Shown here piece by piece: positions 1 through 12,000 of a stretch of 44,496 bases of DNA. Position 1 is the stretch's first letter. Every line of letters starts with the position of its first letter. The stretch covers positions 1 through 44,496 of IMG/VR virus record IMGVR_UViG_3300030233_000283, one strand, 5' to 3'. Both the position numbers and the translations under genes were made by a program. Source of the DNA: a virus. The notes under the pieces were generated by a model that was given only the letters and a program-made list of their open reading frames with translations, ran no database searches and had not been told where the DNA came from.

Positions 1-3000
1 GGTTACTTCGCGGTTGACCACTTCGGCATTGTGGAACAGCCAGCTGATTTTCTTCATCACTTCGTGGCGCAGAGGAATGTACTCCACACCGCTGTCGCCG
101 ATGCCGGCAATCTCCATGGCCATGGTTCGATCGATCGCACCGGAGGCATACATTTCCTTCAGGGCTCTTTTCTCGTCAGCCGTGAGATTGCCGCGGCTGA
201 TGTCACCCTTGCCGCGCAGAATGTCGCCAGAAGCCTTCAGCAGCGCGGCGGAAGCCTTGGTCACGCCGCCGAGCCTTGCGCCGAGCACCGGGATACCGAA
301 CAGGATCGGTTGTGTCATGTTGATGATCGCCGCCGCAGGAGTTGCCGCCAGATACCAGACAAAGGCCGCGCTGTTGATCTTCTGGGCCAGCTTGCTTCCC
401 TTGGGGTTCATCACCCAGTCGTGACGCTTGGTCAGCTCGTTGACCAGCTGCCCAGCGCGCGTCGGGTCATCTGTCTGGCGCGCTTGATCACGAGCCTCAC
501 CGACCGCTTCCTGCAGGTCGATCCCGTATTTCAGTTTGCCCATCTGGTGACCGGCATGGAACATGTGGCTTGCAAATGAGCGAAGCGCGTCCTGATGGAA
601 GCCGGATGTTCCCTTGCGGTGGATGTAGCGTTTGCGCACAGACAGGTCCGGCATGGACTGGAGCCATTTCTGATAGATCGCGTCCATGACTTCCTGGTCG
701 ACATTTGCGTCTTTCAGGATGCCGTCGATTTCGGCGACCATGCGTGGGTCCATCGCCTGACGCACATCCCCGGATTCGCCAAGAACACCCTGTTCGAAGA
801 CGACGCCCGGGTATTCCTGCTCGATCTTCCGTTTGTTCTCGCGCATCCAGCGCCTGCGGTCCGCATCACGCTCAAACCGCGTGAACGAAATGACATCCCC
901 GGCCATGTCCCGAACAGTGACGAAATACTCGCCAAAACGGGCCAGCGGGAAATAGGGGGCGGGCACCCGGTTCTTCTCAAAGGTCTGTCGCAAACGGGAC
1001 ATGCGTGCCTTGGCGGCGAAGCGGGAGCGGGTCAGGTCCGCCTTGTGTCTGGCAGCAAGGTCTTCCAGTTTTTCGCGCCGCTCCGGTTCAGACAGTTTCG
1101 GATCGCGGTCAACCTTGGCCTTTGAAGCCTCGTAACGCTTCTTGGCCTCCTTCTCGTTGATCTCCTGGGCCTTCTGCACGTTGTCCAGGATCAGCTTGTC
1201 CATTTCGGCCTGGATCTTCACATAGGCATTGCGCACCTGCTTGTAGAGCGCTCGTGCCGCAGGTGGCAGGGCGTCGAAGCGGGCCTTCAGGCTGTCGTAG
1301 CCCTTGGGCGTTTGCAGGTCCCCATAATTCACGGCCGGATCGATGGAGGCGAGCGTTGCATCGTGCATCAGTTCTGCCAGTGCGCTCGCCGCTTTCCGGT
1401 TCCGGCTGGAGAACTTGCGCCAGGTCTGCGCAATGGCGTCCATGGTCTCGTGCTTCTCGCCCCGATAGGTATCCATGAGGCGCTTGACCTTAAGGTACCG
1501 GTCTATGGCGCCCATGCCCGGGCGTTTCATTTCCTGAAAGTAGTTGAGCGGCACCAGCGACAGCAGCGAAGGAGAAAGATCCGTCCAGCGTCCACTGATC
1601 TGCTCACGCACAGTGTTCGGTTCGAACCGACGCGACAGACGCGCCTTGCCTTGCCGCCCAGCGCTCGCCGTGCCGGTGCCGGTCTTGTCTTTCAGGGCAG
1701 CCACCGCCAGGGCCCGGAGCTGTGCAGGGGTCACGGTGCCGATCTGCCGACCAAAGCGCGTCAGCATCCAGGCCTTGACCGCGCCGATGACATTCTGCGC
1801 CCAGCGCTGCACGGTGCGAGGGGCGGCCTCGTAGGCTTCGATGGCGTAGGCGCCGAACTCTTCAACTGCAAGTTCCCCTGCAGCCCCAGTCCTCTCCACG
1901 CTCAGTCTCGCCGCGTCGAAGAATTTACGCGCTGCGCCGCCGGAGGTCTTGTATTGGAGGTAGAGGTTGCCAAGCCGCTTCTCCAGCTTGTCCCACACCT
2001 TGCGCCGGAAGAGCGCGGTCTGGCCTGCGTGAAAGGCTTCATGCAACAGAACGGCAGTTGCCTTGCCTTCCGGAATGGCGCCGTCGATCAGGGTGATTGT
2101 GCCGGCATCATCGGTGAAGGCCTGCGTATCGCTCGGCAAATCGGCCGGCACGCTGGTTGCAATGCGCAGATGACTCTTCTCAATGAGTTTGTTGGTTAGG
2201 TCTGCGAGCGGGCCGACTGCGAGTTCTGTGCGCAGGTCCGCTGATTTCTTGCCCTTTGGTCGCCATTCGATTAGATTGAAACTTCCGAGGGCGCCTTCCA
2301 ATGCCGACAGCCTCGACAGCTTTGCTGCAGGACCGTCAGGGCCTTGAACCCCTGAGCCCTCGGCCTCTCTATCTATGTGAAGGTCATAGTGCCAGTTGCC
2401 ATCATCCGACTTGTGGATGGTTACTGCGAGATGGCGGATTGTGCCTTCCAGTTCTACCGGAGCTGCGATCACCTGCCGCTCTATGACGCCTTGGCGGTTT
2501 CCGGCTTCGCTCAGGACCACATCGCCGTGTTCCAGAATGGCCTTGATCGACGGAACGCTGCGCAAAAGAACGTCACCCTTGCGGCCATAGGTCGATTTTT
2601 TGAGGCCCCGGGCCTTGAACCGGATATCGAGCCCGTCCTTGGTAGTGACAGTTCGCCCGATCAAGTTCTCCCGGTACCAGTCGACTGCGGCCTGCCGCAG
2701 TGCTGGCATATCTTCCGGCCCGTTGAACTCCAGGAGTTCGGTGCCGGAGAGACGGGTAACAGGTTCCTGGCGCCGCGACAGCTTCATATCTGTGGTTGAC
2801 GGCTTGGCGGCCTCCTCCTCGACTAGATCCTTCGCGCTGCCTGCCTTGTCCGCTTCGCTCTGTCCGGCTTCGCCCTTCTCGTTCTGAAGCTCCAGCTCCA
2901 GTTCCGACAATTCGCCCTGCTTCTCCAGATAAAGCGCTTCCTCGGGGAAGGGGGCGCCGATCTGCGCCTTCACCTGCTTAAGCCGCCGCTCGGCCTGCTC

Positions 3001-6000
3001 GATCTTGAAACCGAGTTCTCCAGGCTTGTCGAAGATCGAATTGACCTGGTTGACCGCCCTCTGGCCGATCCCACCAACCGTCACTTCCTCGGCGCTCGGG
3101 TGTTCTGCCAGATCTGCCATACCGCCGGGCAGGTCGATGGCAAGGGCGGCCTTGTGGGACCCATCTTCGAAAAGCTTGCCGTAGTAGTTGACGTCATGAC
3201 CGCCGAGTGTGCCCAGGGTTACGGTGCTTTCCTTCTGCGAGACGGCTTCGCCGCTGAACTTCTGGAACAGGGCCTTGGCCCATTCGTCGCGCTTGTCGAA
3301 AGTCTTCTTGCCCAGGGCCGCCGAGAAAGCACCCGCCTTGATCGGCTGGCCGCGTTCCGCCGCCGCCTCGAAATCGGCTTTCTCCTTGACCAGTCGGCCG
3401 ATTAGACCCTCTTCGGAGTGTTCCTCGCGCTTGTATCGGTTCTGCTCGTCAAAATGCGCTTTGCGCAGTCGTCCCAGCCGGTCCACTTCCTGACGCAGGC
3501 CAGCCAGTTGCAGATAGCGTGGATCGCCGGAGGAAAGCGCGGCAGCCATTTCGAAGGCGGACGCCTCGGAAACGTCTTCCATCTTGCGCACGCTGTCGTC
3601 ACCGTTCAGCGCCTGCTCGATGAAGCGGGCCTTTCGGGCATTCATCGACCACATGGTGCTGTCGTAGCTGCCCTTGGTCGCATAGGCGCGGATGGTGATG
3701 TCAGCGTTCTGGTTGCCCTGTCGGTCGGCGCGGCCTTCGCGTTGTTCAACCGATGCCGGGAACCACGGCGCGTCCAGATGATAGAGATGGGTCAGGCGCT
3801 TCTGCACGTTGACGCCGGTCTCCATGTCCTTGCCGCCGATCAGGATGCGCTTGCGACCTTCACGCAGATCCGCGAACAGCCGCTCTTTCTTTGCGTGCGC
3901 CTTGTGGTCCCGAATGAAGGCAAAGTGGTCCTTTGGAATCCCGGCGTCTAACAGGCGCTGCTCGATCCAGCCCTTCATGTCGAAACCGCGGGATTTCACC
4001 ACCGCATCGCCAAGACCGATATCGGAGAAGATCACCAGCGTTGACCCCTTGAGCGGGTCTTTCCCGCCGGTCAGCCCCACATACTCGTTGTCAGCCGTGG
4101 CGCGATAGTCGGCGATGACATCGTCCAGCAGCTGGTTCAGCTTCGAATTCGGATCTGAATCCTGCGTGGGATGCACAAAGCGCATGTCGATTGCCGAGAA
4201 CCGGCCATCGGCGATCACCTTCAGGATGATGTCTTCACCCTTTTTCGGCGGCCCCTTCCGGTCGCGGATTGCGTTCATCCGGCGGTTCAGCTGATCCTGA
4301 TAGGCCTTGTAGCCGTCAGGGGTCGGTGTGGTCTTGATTTCCCGGGGCGGATTGAGCCGGGTCGGCCGCTGCACCAAGGCCCCTAGCGAGGAAGACGTCA
4401 GGATGTCCATGAACGAGCGCACGCGGCGCATCAGCTCCGGAACGTTCTGGAAACGGGCGAACCGGCTGACGGTTTCGAATTTCCCGGCCGCGTTCTGCTC
4501 AAGCCCTTCGACAATGTCGCCGAACTGCGCTGCCCAGGCGTCGAAATTATGGGCTCCGATGTCCTCCAGCACATCCGGCTGGAACAGGCGCTGCACCGTG
4601 AACAGCTCACCCATCGTGTTGGTGACAGGGGTGCCGGACGCCCCGACAAGAACCCGCTTGGGGTCCTTGTTGGCTTCGCGCAGATAGGTGACCTTCGAAT
4701 GGAGGTCCATGGCCCGCTGCGAGCCTTGTGGATCAATCCCCTTGACCGCACCCTGGTTGGTGACGAAGTCGAGCTTACGGAACTCGTGAAGCTCATCGAT
4801 CAGAAGCCGGTCGACGCCAAGCTCCTCGAACGTCATCACCGCGTCTTTGGCTTCGCGCTTCTGCTTGCCCTGCAGGCGCTTTTCCAGCCGCTCGATCTGG
4901 CTCTGCGTCCGCTTGAACGACAGGCCCTTGCCCTCTACGGCTTCTATTTCGTCCTGAAGCTCCTTCCACTCGTCAATCAGATCCTGGATCTGCTTGTCGT
5001 TGGTCTCGTCGGACAGGCCGATCCGGCCAAAGGCCGAGTGGGTGATGATGATCGCGTCCGGATCGTTCAGCGCCGCCTGGGCGATGAACTTGCGCCGATT
5101 GGACGTGTGGAAGTTCTTTTCATCCGCCACCATGATGTTGGCGGCCGGATAGAGTTCCAGGAACTCACGCTGGAACTGGCCGAGCATGTGATTGGGAACG
5201 ACGAACAGCGGCTTCTTCGACAGCCCGAGACGGCGTTCCTCCATGCCGATGGCGATCATTTCGAAGGTCTTGCCCGCGCCCACTGCATGGGCCAGATAGG
5301 TGTCGCCGGTCTGGATCGCCCGCCAGATCGTACGTTTCTGGTGCGGATAGAGGTTGAACCGCAGCGAAGTGCCCGGAAGAGTCAGGTGCGACCCGTCAAA
5401 CTGGCGCGGTGCGATGTTGTTGTAGTTGTCGTTGTAGAAGTTCACCAGCCGCTTGGCCCGGTCGGCATCCTTCCAGATCCAGGACCGGAACCGATCCTTG
5501 ATCTTGCGAGCGATATCGTTGAGCTTCTCGGTCGCTTCCGGATCAGTCTCGGTGGACTTCTTGCCGTCCGCAGTCAGCGTCGGGCGCGTGATCCGCAGCT
5601 GGGAGTTGTTCAGGATCTTGTTGAGGATGTCGGCTGTCGAATGGTTGTCCATGGCGAACTCGCCGATGGTTGAGCCGTTTCCACTGACCTGCCAGGTGCC
5701 CACCTTCAGATTGTGGTTCACGGTGATGGTCTGACCGAGAACCTCCTCGCCAAAGGCTTCGATGTCGCTTGCCGGCAGCCAGGGCACGCCCAGCTTGACA
5801 TCGATTTCCGTGGTGCCGAGTGGGCGGGGCTGGACGGTCAGCAGCGCATCCACGTTGCGCGTGTATTTCGGATCCAGTTCCGCGGCCGCTCGCGCTTCGG
5901 CCAGCTTCTGCACAACGTTGCCGGACAGGTATTCGTCGGCCAGCTGCCAGCCGTCACCCGGGTCCTCGTAGATCGAGGTGCCGAGATCGGCAACCGTGTC

Positions 6001-9000
6001 TTCTTCGCTGCGCCCAGCGCGCTCGGCGATATCGGCAAGGTCGAAGCGGCCGAGCTTGTCCAGGGACACGAACAGCGCGTCCTGCGTCGTGACGATTTCC
6101 GGTTCGCTCGGATTGTTGAGAACACGGCCCTTGAACAGCGCGCCTTCAACGATGTCGCCGCTCTCGGTGATCTTCTCCAGCGTGAAGGCCAGGGGGCCGT
6201 CCGGATCGATCATGAAAAGCGGTTCATTCTTGAAACGTTTGTAGGACTGGGTGTTGCCGTCCTGGTCGGTGCGTTCGATGGTCGAATAGGCGAGAATGTG
6301 CCCGTTGCGCTCCACCATGCCGCGATAGGTTTCGCGGGCAACTTTCAGGGAGGCTTCCCAGTCGCCGTCCGTCAGCTGGTCATATTGGGTCTGCTTGACC
6401 GCATCCCGAAGCGCAACGAAGTCCTTCAGGAACTGCGCCTCGCGCTTGGAGAGCGGTTTCAGCTTGCCGGTCGTGGTCTGACGCTCGGTGAAGGCTTGGC
6501 CAACACCGTCCTGGCGGATCATCAGATCGCCGTTGTCAGACAGGTAGAGACCGCCTTCCTTCTTGGCCTTCGGATCGAAGTCCTTTTCGATCACCTTGGC
6601 CTGTTCCGCCTTGGAACCGCGCTCAGGTTTGTAGACGGCTTCCGGCAGGTTCTTGACCGCATCGGCGAAGGCGGCCTCGATGTCCTTGCCTTTGTCGGGG
6701 GTCACCGTGTAGTCGTTCTTCCGGTACATCGAGCCGGTCGCTGCATGAGCGCCCAGCACCATTTCCGGGTGATCGGCGATATATTCGTTCACCGTGAAGG
6801 TGTCTTCGCCGACCTTGATTTCCTTCGTGCCGGTCCAGTCGATCCCGTTCTCTTCAATGCCGGGTCCACGCTTTTGCAGGAACAGGACATCGGTCACCAC
6901 TTCCGTGCCGGCGTTCGCCTGGAAAGCAGTCTGCGGCAGGCGGATCGCACCGAGCAGGTTGGCGCGCTCGGCCAGATAACGACGTCCCGCGTCCCGCACC
7001 TTGTCCAGGGTGTATCGGGACGTGACAAACACCATGACACCGCCCGGTTTCACCCGGTCGATAGTCTTGGCAAAGAAATAGTCGTGCAGCGAGAACCCGT
7101 ATTTGCGGTATTCCGGATCATTGGTGATCTTGGTCTGCGCGAAAGGCGGGTTGCCGATGGCAAGGTCGAAATAGCTCTTCGGCAATTTCGTCTTGGTGTA
7201 GTCGCCGTGCGTGATCCGGCTGTCCGGATAAAGATGCTTGGCAATCGCTGTGGTGACGCCGTCGAATTCGATGCCGGTATACTGGCTGGCGCCCGCCATC
7301 GTGGACGGCATCACGCCCAGGAAGTGGCCGATGCCCATGCCCGGTTCCAGCACACGGCCGCCCGCAATGCCGATCCGCTTCAATCCGTCATAGATGGACC
7401 GGATAACCGCTTCCGACGTGTAGTGCGCATACTGGGTGGAGCGGGCGGCAGTCTTGTAGTCGTCTTCAGAAAGCGCGGCCTTCAGCCGCTCGCCCAGCGC
7501 CTTCCACTTGTCGTCCTTGTACTGGCCGTATCGGTTCGGGAAGACGCCATTGGCAATTTCGGAAGCGCCCCAACCGGTGAACTGCACCATGAGCGCGCGT
7601 TCGTCTGTCGTGGCCTCGCGGCCTTCGCTTTCCAGCTGCTTGACCAGCTCGACAATCTGGACGTTGCGTTCCGCTGTTTCCCGCCAGGAGCCCTTGCGGG
7701 TCAGCTCCCCGTCTTTTACCCGGTAGTCGCGGCTTGGCTTTCGCTCAAGGCGTCGATCTGCTCGATCACCTGCGCCATCGCGATTTCCTCGGCGCCCTGA
7801 AACCGGCTGTTCAGATCCTGCTGGGCTCTGAGCGGGTTTTCCTGAAACATCGGGCTCGCTTCGCTGCGCACTGCCTCGATTGCCTGGCTGCGCGCCGCGC
7901 TTACGCTCTCGCTCCACTGGCTGGTCAGGCTGTCCAAATAGGTCGGGAGTGTTCCCGCCGTCTTCATTTCCGCGAACGCCGTCGGCGCTCTTTGCAGAAG
8001 GGCTTCCTGGATCGCTTCTCTTGCCTGAAACGGTGTCGTCATTTTGGGTCTCCGCTGCCGGTGTGAAAGCAACACTGTCCAGACCGGCGCCTTTCCTTAA
8101 GATCGTGGCCAGTTCCGTTGCCGTCAAGGTTGTCTTGGCCCAGTTGTTCCCGCCTCTGGTGCCGTACTTGTTGTTCGGGGCGTTGATGCGCCACATGATG
8201 GCGACACCCTGTTTCGTGTGCGGCGTGAAACCGCCGCGCAGGGCCGTCTCGCCAATGGTGACATAGACACCTGGGGCGCCGTCCGGCCCACTCAGGACAA
8301 GGCTGACATCGCCTGAGACGGCAGGGCCAGCCGGATTGACCGAAACGCTGCGTTTGTCGGCGTTGCCCTTGTGATCCACGAATTTGGTAAAGCCGGACTT
8401 CGCCAGTTCCTTTTCGACCGCCTTAAGATAGGACTGGGCTTCCTTCAGGAACGCATCTTTGACGCCTCCCTTCACGCCGAAGTCAGTATCCGTTCCGAAG
8501 TGCTCAAGGCTCTGAGACCAGCCGTCGATATGCTCGACGCCCCAATCCTGGGTGAGCGTCTTGTCACCAGCACTCTTGCCCCGTTTCTTCGCGGGTTTGG
8601 GCGATTCCGAGACTGTGCCGACAACCTTTTCCATCGCCTTGGTGACGGCGGCCGGTTTCGCCATCATCGTATCGAAGGCGGCCTTGGCATCGGCAACGCT
8701 GTCCATGCCGTCGGTTTCGAGCCCGGGATAGTTGCGAGCGCCCTCATAGAACGACAGCAGGTAGGGCCGGACATTCGGGCCCAGATCCTGCACCATGGCC
8801 TTGGCATAGTCGGAGAACTTGCGCACACCGGCTTCGATATAGGCACCGGCAATCGTCATGCCGTCCACCAGCACTTCCGGATCGATGCCGGAATTGACCT
8901 GGTTGAGCTTGGCTCGCAACCGTTTGCGGGCAGCGGTCACCTTGTCTTCGGTGAAGAGCTTGTTGCCGGAGAACTGTGATTTGGCCGCGACAGGCTTCTT

Positions 9001-12000
9001 GCCGTCGGTTTTTCGAGGCGCTGTCTTTTTGGTATCAGACGCGAAAACGGCCTTCAGGACGCCTATGAGTTCCTTTTCGGAGATTTCAGTTTCTGCTGGC
9101 GGCCGCTGTGTGTAGTCATGGTGAATGGCGCGGCCACCGGAAAAGCCAACAGATTTTCCTGAATTGGCCGGAATGCCAGTCATATTTCTGGCGAAGTCCC
9201 TCCGGAACGCAGATAGCAAGGCAGCGTCATCTCCCTTTTCAATGGCTTTGACCATCCTGCGGCGTTGGTTCTCGTCCAGCACAGATGCGCCATGTTTGAA
9301 AACGGCCACCAGATTGTTGCCGTCGGGCAGTCCCGGGACATCCTTAAATTCAGGAACGTCCAGCTTCTTTGGGCTGCTTTCGTTGCGCGACGGCTTCGTG
9401 CGTGCTCTGATTTCCTTCAGAAGTGCCGACCGGGCCGCCTCGGCGTCGTCATACTCATACGTCTGCTGCATGAGGTCGTTGACGCTCTTCGGGTCCATAC
9501 CGGCCTTCAGCGCGGCCTTGATCGCGCCGGAAGCATCAGGATAGCGGCGCGGCAGCATATAGGCCGGGTCCGCGTCCGCGTAATTGTTGCCCATGAAGAA
9601 CGAATAGGCGAACCCCTCAGGCGTTCCCGACCGGGAGTTCTTCGTCTTTAGGGACTTGCCGCCATACTTCTGGTGCATCTTGGATCCGGCGGTCGGCTCG
9701 GCATTGGCGACCGGCATCGACGCGGCGTTGAAGTCGCCCCAGATCAGCGTCTTCTTGGTGTAGTCCTCGCCGAAATGGTTCGGATCGAAGCCCAGTCGCC
9801 AGGGCGGCAGACCGGTCAGCCTGCCGATCCGGCCCACAGGGTTTTCCAGCGCCCAGAAGCCCCACGGCCGGAAATACTCGATGGTGCGCATGGTCTGGAA
9901 GACCAGTTCCTTGGACGCCTCGGTGCGCCCGTCCGCATCCTTCGCGGCAAAATGACGGGCACCGCTGACGGCGAAATCCGTGCAGGGGCAGGCGGCGAGG
10001 ATGCCGTAGACGTCGCTGAAATCCCAGTTCTCGTTGAAATACCCAACACTGAAATCCATGATGTCTTGGCCGTTCTGAAGATCGAACCGGATCACGTTGT
10101 AACCAGCGTCTTCCCACGGCTGAGACCACTGGCCGGTGTAGTCGAACAGGCTCAGGATGGTCTTGTTGAAATTCTCCGCGCGATGGGTTTCCTGCTGCTG
10201 AAGCGCGTGCTCCTTCCACACCTCTACGAGGGCCTTCGCCTGCGCGGGTTTCAGGTAGGGGGCGCCTTTCAGCTCCTTGGTAAGGGAACGCTGTTTCTCC
10301 GGCCCCTTGAAGAGGGACGCCCAATGGTCGGTGACTTCCCGGAACTGGGCAAGCGTCAACTCGGGCAACAGGGCCGCCTCGGCGGCCACCTTCTCATCGA
10401 GCGAGGCGTCCTCGCGTGTCACCGGCTGGTCGTCGGCCGTGAACGGATAGGTGCGGTCCGGATCGAGCGGCTTGCCCTTGTTGTGGATGTGCTCCGGCGC
10501 GGTGCGCTTCGGTTCCTGACCCTCGGAAGGTCCGGACCTTTCGCCTGAAACCTCCGGACCTTTCGCTTTCGCGAACGGTTTCGCCGTATTGCCCTCTTCG
10601 AACCATGCCTTCAGGTCGCCAACCGTGGTTTCGGTTATCTCGCCGATCCCCTTCCAGCCCTTGGTGTAATTGGCGTTGTAGGCACGGGTGGCCTGGGCCT
10701 TGTTCTTGAACCCCAGCATCACCTTGTGTTCGTCAAAGGATCGCGTACCCGGATTGATCTGGTCGATGACGAACACCGGATCGCTGTCACCCAGCTGCTC
10801 GGTCCCGGGCCGCAGGAACAGGTCGATGTGATCCTTGTCGCGGCCAACGGTGCCTTTGAAGTAGCCGTAATGGCTTTTCATGGTGATCGACCATCGCTTG
10901 CCGCTCGGATCGACACCCTTGCGTTCTGAGCCCTTTGGGTTCTCGATGGCTATGTCGAAGCCGCCCAGCGCCACATGGCCTTTCCTGTAGTTTCCGGCTT
11001 CCTTCTGGGCCTGCGTCGGTTCCGGCAGATCGTTCTGCGGTGAGGTGGCCGCTTCCTGTGCGGCCTCTTCCACTGAGACCGCAGCCGGTGCAACGCCGCT
11101 TGCGCCTTGGGCAAGTGCGATGGCCCTGGCGCGCGCATCGTCGTCCAGGTCGCCCCAGTTTGACCCGGCGCCGCCGATAGATTCGATGAAACCCTTGCCG
11201 GTTCCGGAGATATCCGGAAGTCCGTCCTTGTCCTTTGGCAGGGCGGCCTTGAAGGCGTCGAAAGTTGGCGGCGTTGCTGGTGCCGCCGGGACAGCGGGGG
11301 CCGGTACCGCGTTGTCCTCGGTGCTGACCTGCTGGGTGGCGGCCAGCTTCTTCTGGATGTTTGCAGGGAAGTCTGCCCAGCGCGTCGAAGGCGCTCGTTT
11401 GACCCTTGCCGCGGTCAAGATGGCCTTGCGCGCCTCGGTTGGCAGTGCGTCCCAGTCAATGGGAACCGGCGCTGCGTCGGTTACCGCCGGTTCAGGCCCT
11501 TCAAACGGGAGGTCGGCAGCGCCGTCGCGCCGATCCTCATCCTTCATCCGATTGAGAAGCGCATTGTTGACGCTATTGACATGGATGGGCGTGCGGGTCG
11601 TGGCCTTATTCGCAGCTGCTTCCACCCGGAACCGATAATCATCTGCGATCTGTCCCAGGCGCTGGGGTGACAAGCCGAACTCATCCGCAAGCCGGGACTG
11701 CTCGCCCGGGCTGACCTGGTCCATGTCCAGTGTGCTCCGGCCGAGCGTCTTCTTGGAGTCCCGACGCAGCTTGCCAAGGTCGAACAGCCGTGCGTGGCGC
11801 TCGTCCGGCAGTACCACCTGCGCACCGCGCACCTCGCGGGCCTTGGGGTCGCTGTTCGTGATCGTCTCCCGCTCGACAGGCGGGTTTTCCTTCAGGTCGA
11901 GTTCCTCGGTCTGGGCATCGGTCAGCCTGGAAACACGCAAGGCCTCACGCGGCACCTGCAACTCCCTGCCGTCATCCGCCTTGACCAGCACCTCGTCGCC

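Noticed and set aside
5713-7800. Long plus-strand open frame (695 codons), and similar ones at 4549-5673, 11794-13128 and 13198-14352
   Set aside because: They are the exact complement frame of the giant gene, open because of high GC. Their translations lack domains, while the minus strand gives clear methylase, helicase and lysozyme motifs.
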